Positions 21,215-33,881 are shown, counted from the stretch's first letter. The stretch: 64,000 bases of DNA from Chalara sp. BL73 (GCA_918026815.1 CAKJVC010000088.1:496001-560000), one strand, 5' to 3'. The notes: generated from the letters alone by a model not told the origin. Numbers and translations: made by a program.

Positions 21215-23083
21215 ATGTCATCCGATCTTCTTGCAGAATTCGACAGCTTCTATAGAGCTCCTCAAAACAATTCGCCAGCTCCAACAGCGACATCAAATAG
21301 TAGCACATTACCAGAAAAGTATGTGGGCAGCGGGACGACACCACAATGGCAGACCTCGAGTTTCCACCACAATGTCACAACTGGATCAACCTCCGGATTC
21401 TCCCATGGGGATAGACTGAATAATGGATATAGTGTTCAGAATTATCAGCAGAATCCGGCATTTCAACCTCAGACAACTGCTAAGACTATGAATCTTCAAC
21501 AAGGACAAGGCTCTAGCCATACATTCATGAGCAATACGACACCTCAATGGGCAGCTGCGAGACCTCCACCAGCGAGTTCAACTCCTTCGGCTCAGAACGA
21601 TGATATTTGGGGAGGGATGACAAGTTTCCAATCTACTACCAGCTCTCAACCAGCTTCTAAGCCACCAGTCGATATTTGGGACTCCTTCATCACGCCCGCG
21701 AGTAAATTAGATGAAGCACCAAATGCAGCGCGCTCCGGAAAGATTCGAAGACCTACTATTGATCTATTTTCGCCGAACAACGACCATTTTACGGAGCCTA
21801 CTATAGTTAAATCAGCAGCAAAGCACACATCGTTTCCTCAGAGACCAGTTCCAATGACCAAGAGTTCATATGGCGAAGTGTTGTTCGATGCTGACGAGAT
21901 GTCTGGAGAAAATGGGGATGACGACGATGAGTTTGGAGATTTTGAAAGTGTGATCCCAGAGCCTTCCTCACAAGCATTGCCACCTACCAGTTCCATTAGC
22001 TCTCTAGAGGGTATGTTTGGCGCAACTACTCTCCACACCGCTGCCCCAAAACGGCAGCAAGACCTTCTACCTAGGCCAATAAGTATGGTTGGAAGTTTGC
22101 CATATCCTCAGGCTCCTAAATCACCGTCATTCCAAGAGCGAAACCCCTTTGCAGATTTAAGTTTAAAAACACAGCCAGCATCTGATATAAAACATGATAA
22201 TCTCAAATCACCTTCGCCGGTAACCGCATGGCCAACTTTTGAACCACCTATTCCAAAGGCTGCACCTTATGCCAGTCCTCCAAATGCCAAACCAGAGGGT
22301 GATGATTGGGGAGATTTTGCAGATATGCCTCCTAAGACTCCCAAGGACAACTTAGGTCCGGACGTTGACTCATGGGATTGGGATACAGTAGATGCAAAAT
22401 CTGAAGCTACCCCTGCGCAGACTAATCTACCGCCGCCAACGAATATTCCTCCACCTTCCGTTCTACTTGCTCTTTTCCCTCCCATATTTGATCTACCGCA
22501 AACTGCGCTATTCAAGCCTGTGGCCAGCCAACCATTCTCGCTCAAAAACCGGATCATTTCTGATCCTTTGACAATTGAATTCTTACGTGCTTATTTGCTC
22601 ATCGCAACTGTTGCAGCTCGCATTATCGCGGGGAGAAAGTTGCGCTGGAAACGGGATACCATTCTTTCACAGGCTATGAAGATCGGTCCCGCAGCTGGAG
22701 GAAGAGGGGGCATGAAGTTGGTAGGAGTTGATAAGGCAGAAATTATGCGAGAAGATCGAGAAGCAGCGGATGTCGTGCGAACGTGGAAAGATCAGCTCGG
22801 AAGATTGAGATCTGCCATTGCGATAGCCAATTCAAGTATTCAAGAGTCCTCGAGTCATCTGGCAATCCCTGATATCAACGAAGCATTGCATATCAAAACA
22901 CAAGACCGAGCTCTCACGGCGCCAAAACCTTGTGTAATATGTGGACTAAAGAGAGAGGAGCGTGTCCATAAAGTCGATATTGATGTTGAGGATAGCTTCG
23001 GTGAATGGTGGACTGAACACTGGGGCCATCGAACGTGCAAGAACTTTTGGTTGGAGCATCAGTCGAAGCTGAACCAGCGCTGA
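21215..23083 (+). CDS. Aftiphilin/Laa2-like clathrin-adaptor accessory protein
   Basis: A single-exon ORF of 622 aa. It begins MSSDLLAEFDSFY. The open frame starts slightly upstream at a TTG, with an in-frame stop at 21200. The N-terminal two thirds is disordered and contains acidic-aromatic motifs DDDEFGDFES and DDWGDFAD plus DSWDWD. DFGDF/WGDF motifs of this type bind the ear of AP-1 gamma and GGA adaptors, as in aftiphilin and yeast Laa2. The last 200 residues look folded: LLALFPPIFDLPQTALFKP, a helical RAYLLIATVAARIIAG segment, KLRWKRD, and a terminal CVIC...H...C arrangement that could bind zinc. The adaptor role is inferred from the motifs and not from a full-length match I can cite. 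Confidence 0.72.
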   Translation: MSSDLLAEFDSFYRAPQNNSPAPTATSNSSTLPEKYVGSGTTPQWQTSSFHHNVTTGSTSGFSHGDRLNNGYSVQNYQQNPAFQPQTTAKTMNLQQGQGSSHTFMSNTTPQWAAARPPPASSTPSAQNDDIWGGMTSFQSTTSSQPASKPPVDIWDSFITPASKLDEAPNAARSGKIRRPTIDLFSPNNDHFTEPTIVKSAAKHTSFPQRPVPMTKSSYGEVLFDADEMSGENGDDDDEFGDFESVIPEPSSQALPPTSSISSLEGMFGATTLHTAAPKRQQDLLPRPISMVGSLPYPQAPKSPSFQERNPFADLSLKTQPASDIKHDNLKSPSPVTAWPTFEPPIPKAAPYASPPNAKPEGDDWGDFADMPPKTPKDNLGPDVDSWDWDTVDAKSEATPAQTNLPPPTNIPPPSVLLALFPPIFDLPQTALFKPVASQPFSLKNRIISDPLTIEFLRAYLLIATVAARIIAGRKLRWKRDTILSQAMKIGPAAGGRGGMKLVGVDKAEIMREDREAADVVRTWKDQLGRLRSAIAIANSSIQESSSHLAIPDINEALHIKTQDRALTAPKPCVICGLKREERVHKVDIDVEDSFGEWWTEHWGHRTCKNFWLEHQSKLNQR

Positions 23084-23478
23084 ACATTTGCACCCGTAGA
23101 TCTTTCACAGGAGTTTTACCAGCGCACCATTCTAACTGCTTTTGTGAAGAGAAGACACAGCTCTGATCGGCCTGGATTACAGTGTCTACTCATGATTAAC
23201 GGCCATCTTCGAAATATCACGGCCCATGTCTGGAACGCTTTGTGATAATTTAATATTTGTCTAGCCCTACATAAAGAGCCAAGAACACGATTGAGCAATG
23301 AAGGGTAGCACACCTCCACACAAAGGACACAACGTTCGAAAGTTCGAGTGTGACGTAGACAAAGGCTTCAGCACGGTCTTCTCACTAACAGACCTTTCTC
23401 TTAGATACCCAAATAAGTATCTACATTTCTTCTAAGTTCGTATCTATGCTTCGTCATAAGAATCCAGTCTCATTTAAG
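23084..23478. other. Intergenic, no gene seen
   Basis: This is a 3' flank of the aftiphilin-like gene and probable leader of the small ORF that follows. There is an in-frame ATG at 23446, but the better start is 23479. Confidence 0.45.
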
Positions 23479-23682
23479 ATGTGTAATTTCGTCCACTACG
23501 TTTACGGCTGTCATCACGATTGCCTCCGTCGCATGATCCAGAGGTGTGACTTAGCAAGAGCTGTCCAGCCATGGAAGTGCCGACCTAGGGTAGAGGTCGA
23601 AATACTACACACGCTCTGCCCTGCGTGCAAATTGCGTATAGCAGAGGCTGGACAAAGAGTAAGAGATCGCTTTCTAGGATAG
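23479..23682 (+). CDS. Small Cys/His-rich protein (67 aa), unknown function
   Basis: A short ORF beginning MCNFVHYVYGCHHDC. It has Cys at 2, 11, 15, 23, 34, 47 and 50 and a His pair at 12-13; the C...GCHH...CPAC spacing suggests metal binding. Many fungal genomes encode small proteins that open with a similar C-x-F-[IV]-x(5)-G-C-x-H pattern, so I think it is real, but no function is established that I can name. It has no signal peptide and no membrane segment. It could be the first exon of a longer gene, although the frame ends cleanly at 23682. Confidence 0.55.
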   Translation: MCNFVHYVYGCHHDCLRRMIQRCDLARAVQPWKCRPRVEVEILHTLCPACKLRIAEAGQRVRDRFLG

Positions 23683-23882
23683 GTGCGAGTTGAGCATAAG
23701 TTTGTATACCAGATGTTAATATACTCTCTATCGACCGTACTTTTCAAGTTTGAATTCGTTCCTTCCTTTTCTGTTCTAGATATATGCTTGCTTGATTGCA
23801 CATCGCCTTCTTAACTTCCGCGCGACACCGCCGTACATGTATTACTCGCGCCAACAAACAGCTGTAACTTTTGTACAGTATT

Positions 23883-25050
23883 ATGCCACGAATGCAGTAT
23901 TCCATTGAAGAGTTACTTAGATTACGGCCTTCGCCGTCACGCTCAGGCTCACACATTCAGCTTCAGTCAAACTCACCTTCCGCTGCTCTTGTCTTCAAGC
24001 CCAACGACATGTGGAGACACCCTTCCGACCCTCCACCAACACAGCCGTTCCCCTTCCAGGTTCCCTTGCAACAACAGTCTATAAATACAACTGTATCACA
24101 GCAGGTATTTCCAGTAAAGCCTATGCTTGTTATGGTTCCTCAAGCTCCAAACGCAACACAACCCCTTCCTACCAACAATATGAGCGAGAACATTCCTAGT
24201 ACGTTACACCCAGATTGTATCTCGATTAATCAAATTCCTTGGCATACTGGTAACAAAGGCAGTCAGAGCTGACTACTGTAGCTCTTGGTATTACCTCCAA
24301 AAAGGTCAAATTCGATGATTCTGTTACCATCGCACAACTAGTAACTAGGATCATAGCCCTCGAGGCCGAGGTTGGAATATTGCGCGGACGACTTGACTCT
24401 CCCAGAGCCCCAGTTCCAGCACCAGCTCCGGCCAAACCTTTTGCCTCCCAAGTCGGCCAAGTTCCTGCCCCAAAGTTGAAGACCAAGAGTTCTGAACCAG
24501 CCCTCCGCGCAAAACCTGCTTCTCCCCAAAGACCATCATCAACCAGTGCTGCTGCCGCAAACGCCATCTCGACTGAGATTGATTTGACAATCTACGACGA
24601 CGGCGAGAGAACTGTCCTATACATCCCGTCCAAGTGCCACATCTCCCTTGTCGAGCCCGACTCCGACGGACGCCGCAAGCTTCAGGAATTTCAACAAGAT
24701 AGTGGAGCCCGGATTGTCGTCGTCAATGGCCACGCCGTTTCCTCAGGTGCTAACACGTCTATCGCAAAGGTCACCATTAATGGCGACCAAGATCAGCGAA
24801 ATGTTGCGTCCAGTAAGTACTTCTACGTGCCAGAAAGTTTAACATATAGATTTTTTTGTTAGACCCTGGCTGACACAGAGGGACAGTGTTTCTAATCGAC
24901 TATCGTGTTGCTTTTCTCGCAGGCCAAGCTTCAGTATCTCCCCCTCAACGCGCTGCTCGACCTCAAGGTGTGGATGCAGCAGTTACTGGAACCAGTAGTA
25001 GCGGCAGTCCAAAAAAGACAACCCCAAACAAGCCACGACCATGGAGGTGA
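23883..25050 (+). CDS. Candidate eIF4E-binding protein
   Basis: Three exons (23883-24198, 24282-24812, 24923-25050) give 324 aa. Introns are 83 nt (GTACGT...CTGTAG) and 110 nt (GTAAGT...CTCGCAG). Near the N-terminus is MQYSIEELLRLRPSPS, which contains YSIEELL, an exact match to the eIF4E-docking consensus Y-x(4)-L-phi followed by basic residues, as in 4E-T, Eap1 and Caf20. A Pro/Gln-rich linker follows, then a short Leu-zipper-like helix in exon 2 (QLVTRIIALEAEVGILRGRL), an Ala/Pro/Lys-rich part, and a compact segment with ERTVLYIPSKCHISLVEP. The basic C-terminus ends KPRPWR. The docking role is inferred from one short motif. Confidence 0.68.
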
Positions 25051-25679
25051 TTATCGAGCTTATGAGTTGTAAAGGAAGTATGACCAGGTATAATGTTCGT
25101 CTCGGTCTTGAGCATTGAGGGTAGCCCGTTATGAGTGCGTTCCTATTATTGAGGCATAGGCATATCACTGATGTCTACTACTAGCTCTAGGAAGTTAATA
25201 GAGCACTCATACAAATAAATCTGTCTTCTAGAATCACTCGAATTATTGTACTAACCTACCTATTTTGAGCCTGGCAATATCGCACGGACTCCACTGTTGA
25301 AAGTTAACCAGCGCCTGTCCCCTTTCCGATCATCTCATTCACCGTCTTCTGCATGTGTGTCAGGACCCCCAGCAGCTGACTACAGGCTGCCCAAAAGAAT
25401 AGAAATACTTTCTAATAAAAGGAGGATGGGTCTATATCATAAACAATTTGGAAGAATATCCAAATTGAGTCCCAAGTATCCCCAAGGAACTTACGCCTTA
25501 ACAGATGAGTGGGTCATTCCATATTTCTCGCCTTGAAAGAATGCCAAATTTTATTTTAATATAGTGATAAGCAGCCCATCTATTCCTCCCCTTTTGAATG
25601 TTCAATAAGTCACAACACTTAATTATAACGAAAATCAACTTAACCCCAGTCCACTCCCAGAACCAATCTCAGCTCCAAT
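25051..25679. other. Convergent intergenic region
   Basis: These are the 3' flanks of the plus-strand 4E-binding candidate and the minus-strand Zn-cluster regulator. AT-rich, with no gene that I can support. Confidence 0.5.
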
Positions 25680-28600
25680 CTAGTCGTCAAACATTCCCTC
25701 GTTGGCAGCAAACGGGTCCAGGGTATTACCCACGGGAACAGGTGTACGGGCACCTACCGGGCTCAGCATTCCGGGACTATGTAGCATTGTCCTGAACTCT
25801 GGAACCAGCAGGCCCTGCGCTGTCGATGGAATATCTGAAGGGATATCGTACATCAAGCTCTCCATACTTAAATCTTCGCCTGCACCGTCGCCAAATAAAA
25901 CCCTGATGTCTGGTATCGGGTCATCGCTAGGCTTGTCAAACAACGGATTACTGCGGCCCATTTGGAGGTCTCCCACTGCTGGGAATGACATGTTTATCGC
26001 ATTTTGGGGTGCAGATTCCCTCTCGGCTGCAGGAGCTGCTACGGAGCCACCGATCTTTCTATTACCGCTCCCATCGTTGTTGCTACCAGCGCCACTATTC
26101 ACAATGCTGTTACTCATGCCGTTGTAATTTTGATTTCTACCACTGTCCTCGATATCCTGGACAGGGTTTGGCTCATGATATACAGCTTCATGAGGAAAGT
26201 CATGCATGTTGTGCGAAGCAATTGGAATGAATTGATTCATCTCAATTGGCAAGGCAAGTAGCGGATCCAGGTTATGAGGTACAGGCTGTTGCGGGATAAC
26301 TTGCGGGGTCACAAATTGCTGGTTGACAAATGGTTGTGGGACCAACAGTTGTTGGACCAGTTGCTGAGGATGTAAGTTCCCCAGGCTCAATTGGAATTGT
26401 GCCATCGGAACCACGTGTTGGAGAGTCATACTTTGAGGTATCATACCATCTGGCATCTCTCTGTTGCTTCCTAGAGGTTTAGCGATGTTACCGTGAATTA
26501 AGTTCTCAATGAGTCCGGCTCCTTCGCTCGGCACACCCAGATTGTTCGTTTCTTCTGATATATCAGCACTGGCACTTGGAATTATGAGGTTTGGTGAAGG
26601 CGCAGATTGAAGCATCAAGCTAGATCCCTGGAAAGGCTATCATAATTAGTATTCGCTGCAGCGAGGGGGCCAAGAAAATATGAGCCCTACCAACGCTTTT
26701 TGCGTTCCCTTTCGTGGCTTTGAAGGATCGGTTGCAGATAGGCATCTGTAAATAGCGCTGTCTGAGTAATAGCTGTCGAATGGAAGTTAGACCACGAAAT
26801 AAAGTCGATAATCAGAGGGTTGTGCTCGAAAATTGTATGAGATTAGTGATATGATTACACACCTCATTCTACGAACAGGATCATGAACTACGATACGTTC
26901 ATCAGCGGGGGGCGTGGCAGCAAGCTTGTGGAGGCTCCCGACAATCATATAATAGGATTTGAGAACCTTTTCCATGCTTTTAGCTTCTGGGGCGTCGCCA
27001 CATGCTTCAAAAATAGTAATTGCACTTTCGATGGCTTGATATGCTTTATCATGGGTATAAATATTGAAGAGTTGACTCGAGAGCAAGATTAGGCTCGCAT
27101 CGAAAAGGAAATATCTATAGTTGCATGAGTAGTTTGCTTCCCATTATAGCCAAATAAGGAGTTTGGCGTACAGAATAAATGCATTGTGGTAGGAGAGGTA
27201 AGACTGCCGGTGCGCGAGCGTAACCAGGAGAATGCCTAGATGCAGTCAGATAATGTGAAATCTACGGCGCATAATAATGCTAATTTTGGAAACGGAAACA
27301 GGGGAAAACACGAAGCTCAAACCTACTATAACAGCTGAGCTCCACGCATTTGCGGGCACAAGATTTTACACCTGGTCGCTGCTGGAACTCCGTTCTTTGG
27401 TCAGATTGCTGCAAATGCATTAATTTAAGGAGGAATGGCCGTGTGAATAGCACGATCGAGTGGCCTGAAACGGGAAGATTAGCAGTTATTGAACATAGAA
27501 GTCTGCTCTAAAGCTTTAAACGTAGTAGGGAACATTGAGCCACTTACAATAGAGTAGATTGAGCGTTAATCTCACTACCTTGTCACCTGGATGTCTCGGT
27601 ATTGAATTTTGCCAGTGGAGGTCTTGCGGGATATCCTCTAGCCATTTGGAACATTCGGCCGCAATATCTGGAGCCAGTTCTGAATTCAAAGTTTTATTGT
27701 TGTAGGTCAGAGCAACACCGACGCGGAAAGAGCTCTCCACTGCAGCAGCAAGCTTAGAGGAGTGCGTGTCAGTATTCGGCCCAAGTCGAAGGAAAACCGA
27801 GTGCGGATCCTGTCTATCCATGTTCGGAATCATGATATCTCTGCCTCTTGATAGAGATATAAAACGATCCATAACAAAAAGGCTTCGCCATAGATTTTCA
27901 TAGGCTCCCTGTATATTTTGATCTTGAACCAGGTGAGGGCGGCTGCGGTCACCCTGAGGAACCTTATGAATACCCAGCGTAGCGGCATATTGAATAGCCA
28001 AACCTGTGTAGATATCAAAATTATTTCTCTTCCTCAGACACATAGAATGGCCCTGGACTTACCGTGAAGTGAGCACGCTTGGTCCCTCCTGCATGTGAGA
28101 AGCAGATACAGGGTCATCAAGCAGAGAGCTTCCACTTTCCAGTGAGAAGCTACCGATATACCTAACCTGGGGTCCCAAGACTTTATTGCCGTATCGTAGA
28201 ATAATTGAGCTTGTTCCTATTATGTTTTTATTAGCTGTACCTTACACACAATAGCTGCGACCGACTTCTAGCTTGTCAAGAAGAATAGGTACTATTTAGC
28301 GGCCTGTATGAAGCAGATAAAACTGTGCATGAGTAATGTCCTAAATGCTTGTAATGGGACAGGAACCTTCATTCTGCTATCACTCACTGTATGTTTCCCT
28401 TTAGAAATAAAATCTCTGTACTTTTTCTGCTCATCAATCATAACATCTTGTGTTGGCTCGAGAAGAAGAAGTGCACCGATGGCTAATATGAGATACATTA
28501 AGCAAAGCGACTGTCTGGGGATCGGTTCAAATTCATAAAACCATGCATCAAGAATTCCAACAATAGAGTCTACAGGCAAAATTTCAATAAAGCCTTGAGT

Positions 28601-29636
28601 CTAAGTTCTGATTGAGCCGCCATTCTCTGTTACAAGGTTCTAGAGGTGCTTACATTTTGAATAAAAGAATCTTTCAAGTAGTCAGCGACCTCGCGAGGAG
28701 GTCTCGGCGCAGAAAAATCCTCTGAGAGGAGAGGTTTGTGGCTACAGTCATTAAGCTGCCTATCCTCGAATTGTTTCGCTGCATCAGTAAGGGAAGCTGT
28801 CTCAATATTGAGCTTATTGACAGCCCCTAAAATCGTTTGTAAGTGGCTTAGAGTTGCAGAGTCACCAACTAGGCCGCAGTATTTGGTAAGCACTCATTAT
28901 TCTTGTTTAGAGAATCAATACTCACCACGATTATCATATAAATAAGGCGTTGCATTGTCAAGCCTAAGTGGAGCGGTCAAGTTCTCACTCTTGGAAGTGC
29001 TATCAATAACACTCGAATATTGCGCGGTTATGCGAGGAGGGTTGCTCCATTTATCGGCTAATGGTGATATTGGATCGGATATATATTGGAATAGGGAGTC
29101 ATTGGACTCTGTAATCATTTCAGAGAATTTGGAGAACGGCCTGTCTGAATACAACTCTCTTCTTCGGGTCGGAGCGATAATTTTGATATATCTTGCATGA
29201 TCCAATTTTCCAGTTTGTTTTTCACCCGTATTTGGATATCCTCGTACACCGTTCGCTTTATATGGCGCTGCAGATCGGCGGCTTGGTCTTCCTACTATAA
29301 TGCCAACTCTCAGAGGCGTCCATGAATCTTGGGGTGAACTCGGTGGATCACAGACCTCTTGGGGTATGATACGAACAAGTTAGCGCATTGCCTCGCCTTA
29401 TGCATGTTTGGCACGGTTGCTTGCCATTGCACTATCGAGGAGTAAGTATTAGATGCGTCATGTTACCGGACTCTTCTCTGCTTCGGCAAGGCAGTAGGCG
29501 CATGTTTCCGGGCTTTTGGGGCATTGAATTTCAAAGGTGGTTGATAACTGACCTTCTGTTTTCGCGATTTGCACAGATCACAAGCCTTTTCGACGCGCAG
29601 CCTTCGATGAGGCTCGACGTATATTCGACAAGGCAT
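25680..29636 (-). CDS. Zn(II)2Cys6 transcription factor with fungal_trans domain
   Basis: Twelve exons (29636-29553, 29431-29356, 29294-28926, 28868-28654, 28600-28388, 28216-28063, 28003-27548, 27464-27327, 27235-27172, 27114-26863, 26772-26691, 26627-25680) give 1,016 aa. The binuclear zinc cluster is split by the first intron: C19-x2-C22-x6-C29-x5-C35-x2-C38-x8-C47, with basic residues between. The middle homology region is clear: LAIQYAATLGIHKVPQ, ENLWRSLFVMDRFISLSRG and LFTRPFLL. The last exon adds a 315-aa disordered tail rich in Asn, Gln, Pro and Met, a plausible activation region. Such regulators control metabolic genes; the target is unknown. Weakest joins are exon 3 start (29294) and the 171-nt intron at 28387-28217. 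Confidence 0.85.
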
Positions 29637-32600
29637 AATAGCATCCTCTAATGCATCAAAAAAACAGTGAAAGCGTGACCCAGACGATCATATAGCGTCA
29701 GCTGTAGATTTGAATGTAGGACATCTGCTATATAAGTTGGGATTGAGTTGGAACAAAAATTATGTGTCTCCACAATGGTAACTCTAATCTACATGGTCAG
29801 AATATAAAAGACATTGACTTTAACTACCGGAATAAACTTCAGGTATCAATCTCAACACCACTAAATTTCTCTTGGGTAGTTGCGTGCTCAGCATTGACAA
29901 GGAGGCTCATTTATAACTTACCATAAGCAAGCATAAACTTTCCTGGTAGGCGCTACCAAAGTAAGGTTTGGAAGGACTCCATTAGACTGTAATATCATTT
30001 GCAGTCATCGTTCAAATTCTGCTAAGCTCACCTGATAATGATTTCTGAAAGATGCTTAATGTAATGGTATGCCGAGTGAAAAAAAGGTGTCTAGAAAGAA
30101 CTAAAGACAACTGGGTAAATAGCAAACCAAAAAGGTTTTTGGGCTGGCTGAGATACTTCATTGCTAGAAAATTGCCATGAATTTGAAGTACATCTACAAG
30201 CAGTTCATATTGGTCATAATCAACAAGAAGATTGTCGCCAAAGATAGGTCTTTACAAAAGAACAGCTACTTTCACATGAATAACCCGACAAGAACAATGA
30301 TATGTATCACACGAAGTGCGCTCTTGACCTAACTCATATCTCCACATAGCATAACTCAACACTCCACTTAGAGGCGGGTGAATCATTTGGCGGCGTCAAA
30401 TGCTAGTCGAAAACCATGGCTCCAAACGTTGTGAGCAGGTAGCCAAGAAAAGTGTGGTCTATGTAAGATATCAGCTGCGAAAGCCAAGAGAGGATGCGAC
30501 GGCTAGAGAAGGTAAGTGATCACTTTCTAAGTATTTTAGATGCCGCAAGCATACCGATGGATGTAGATTTCAACTGCTGAAGGAGTTGTATGGTCTAGAA
30601 CAAATGTACTCAAGTAACGTTGATGTTGACAACCTTAGTCCCATGCTAGCTGGAGCCAATGAACGCACGGAACTGGCGTTTACATAATTGCTGACTAGGT
30701 CGCAAGCTATGATCCACTTTTAGCAACAAACTGATGAGAAATTCATAGACTTGAAAGGAAGTTTACTTCAGTATTCTCTACCAATGTGCACGCGCACATG
30801 GACTGTTACCGTTGGAGAAAGAAAGCTCAGTTGGGAAGATTATGATCACTGTCGTGGTAACCTGCCATCTCGGGAACGTGGAGAATACTGCCAAGTTGAC
30901 GCGCACGACAAATTCACGATATTCGACTTGATTACTTGCGATGGCTTCGCCAGACAATTATTAAAAACGTACGGTCAAAGTTCGAATACTTTCGAATGTG
31001 CCATATGGGATATGTTTCGGTAGAATATTGGTACTCGGATTCACTCTAACCTTACCGCACTATCAGAATTGTTCTATCACTGGATTTGGTATCATAAAGC
31101 ATCAGGTCCTCTGTTGACGAGCCGCGACGAGCGCTTCCATTCTGTCGATATACGCCTTACCCATATAGAATTGTTCCGTACGGAAGCACATATTCTCCGT
31201 CTGTTCCTCCGGAAGGGGTGCTGTGCAGCAGAAGTTGTGCGGTGGCAGAGATGCTTCATAAAAAAATTCTCCGAAATAGATAGATTCTTATCTACTTATC
31301 ACGGAATCCTGAGCTTTTGTTGCAAGTCTGCTTTCTCAAGTATGGTACCGAGATTCGTTTGTCCTTCACCGATGGCCTCCAATATCTGGCCAATATAAGA
31401 TGTCGCGGCTAACTTTTGAGCCTATTCCGAAGATCGCATTTAGCCTGCATTAGCCCGCGTCTGCGCGCGTCGATCTAACGCCTCCAGTGCAACATGTCGC
31501 AAAACTTCGCAACACCAGATGGACGGTCATTGGACATTTGTTTAAACTTTTCTTCAGAGATATCTCGACATATGCAAGTGGTGGTAAGATGCGTTATATT
31601 TTATCCAAGCGGAATCACATTCCGACCACGATATCACTACTGGCAGCAACGATCCAGGTGCAGTCCCTAGCTATTCGAGATTGACAACACCATTTGGAAT
31701 CCTTGTAGGTCGCGGGCCTCAATATTCGTATCGCAGTCTCCCGACCATGGGATCATCACATTTCAAGTCTTTCTGCCAAGCCATGCATTTAGTTGCACTT
31801 CAAAATTCACAGCTCGCTTGTTTACAACTCATTTCCTCGAATCATTCTGCTCATCGTATTTTAATGTCGCAAGTTGCACTCTTTAAGTCTGGTAAGAGGC
31901 TGTTCGTCCCTGGACATCATCACACATGGCCGAATATTCATTTGTACAACAGATTTCCGAATATATGAATCGCTATGTCCCTCCATGGGATCTTATTATG
32001 CCGTCTTTATGTTTCTGGAGCGAGGTTGAATGAAAGGCTTAAACTAGATCTATGGTTCTATAAGCCAACTCTTTATATCGTGCTTTGCCGCGATGGTCTT
32101 TGCGCTTGATACAAGATCGGATTTCAGTACCCGTTCTCGCGTCTCTCCATGCCTCTTTCGTCAAACGGCGTCTATTGTGTGGACATCGGTGATGCCAAAC
32201 TTTCCATTGTTTAGGCAAGTACGAGAAGTACATGTTTGGTGTACAGGAGTCGAAGTGAGTGGTTATTTCTCCAGAGGCGTTCATTCGGGCATGAGTGGAG
32301 CCACGTGAGATGTTTCATGCGCCTGGATACAATTTCACCTCGGCCTTACCACAGGTTGAAATGCCATGCTTTGATTCGCGGGTCAATCCTCATGTCGAAG
32401 GAAAGCATTTTGACGTTTACCTCGTAGCTATTATCCGGAGTAGACTGTGCTTGCTTGCTTTCTCGTCCGCGTAGACGCCAACGATGAAATCAGAAATTGG
32501 AGATTGTCCAATATCTTTGGTCTTTCCAGTATCTCCCTTGCGCTCTCATCCAGAGAATCAGGAACCCGCAAACCTTTCTGCCACCAAAAGTGATATTGTA

Positions 32601-33881
32601 CGTAGAATAAAGTTGGCATCATTTCCAGCAACATGGGATCCTTCGACAGGACATCCAAGTCTTGCTAAATTGTTCTTAACGCGCAGGTTATGGGAATCGC
32701 CACACAGCTCAGGTGTGTAAGCCAGTTATTGGGCATCCAAAATGCATATAATCGAGGCCACGGAGCCGAATCCGACAGAGTGCAATACTTTCATATCTGT
32801 GCTCACCTCATGGCTCACTATTACAATGTTGTAGGCTCAGTCAATCAGCTTTCAAACATATCTTTCAGTATCATCCTTTCCTTGAATAAGATGGTGTCCG
32901 CGAAGTGGAATCTTTGATTGATTTACCTTGTCACAATTCGATCTTCCAAATCCAGCATTGTATGTCTCCAGTGCCTCCTGTGGTGAAGCAAAGGAGAGAA
33001 TCTTCGTATCGAAGATTGAGACCCAGCCTAAGCATGCTTGCTTGCTGTTTCCCAAGATGCCAGATTCGGCCTGAGAGATCATATGATGGCCACCTTCGAA
33101 GTCCTGTGAGACAAATATGATATTGGAATACTCGCTGGCGATCACTGATTCTTGCCCAATTATTGGGAGGCATTATAGATGCATTTCTTAGCATGAACAG
33201 CCGCCGAATTAAGGTGATCAGCAAATTACTTACGGCCTGCTTAAGTTAATTGTTCGTAGGATAATCGGGGTCTCCTGGCCTTGCACATCATCTTGAAAGG
33301 TTATTAGAGGGAGATACCGATGTTCTGGGGTTTTTTTGCGGGCAGGTTTTTGCGAGGTTGGAAAGAGTAGGAGGGTTACAATGTCTTGAAAGTTCGGTGT
33401 ACAAGGATGCCGTAAGTTGGGAAGGGAACCGGTCAGGGGACTAATACCGATACGAAATATTTATTTCGTCATTAGATATTCTTCATGAGGGAAAGGCACA
33501 TTAATAAACTTGTGCTGTGAGTCATATGCATGGAAGTGCCTAAGTTCGGTCCGCTCCAGAATGCATTGAGGCTGGCTGCAACCTGGTAAATCGTTCGTCT
33601 TAGCCACCGCAACCACTCAAATTGTAGTTTGAATGCCCTTGAATTGCCCTTATTTGAGGTTTTATCCCAATCACGTCAGAATTCTTCTGTGGATCTTCTA
33701 TTTGCGAAGCTCTAGTGGCTGGATCGTTGGCTGACGGCTATTACTTGCAGCAATATATATTCCGGAGTTGCACAATAGACCTCCAACCCAAGGACATGAC
33801 AGCAACGTGCACAGCATAGTGCTACCACTGCAGGTTAAGTCATATGACCACCCAGAGGGCATCGTTACAATATAATTATAT

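Noticed and set aside
24240..24281. Alternative 32-nt intron in the 4E-binding candidate
   Set aside because: A donor at GTAACA would give an intron too short for this genome. The GTACGT donor at 24199 keeps the same frame and gives 83 nt.
29080..29260. Alternative reading of Zn-cluster exon 3 (EDIQIRVKNKLENW frame)
   Set aside because: It resembles a coiled linker but runs into a stop at SPNSLK with no usable splice into the next exon. The chosen frame continues to a good GTGAGT donor.
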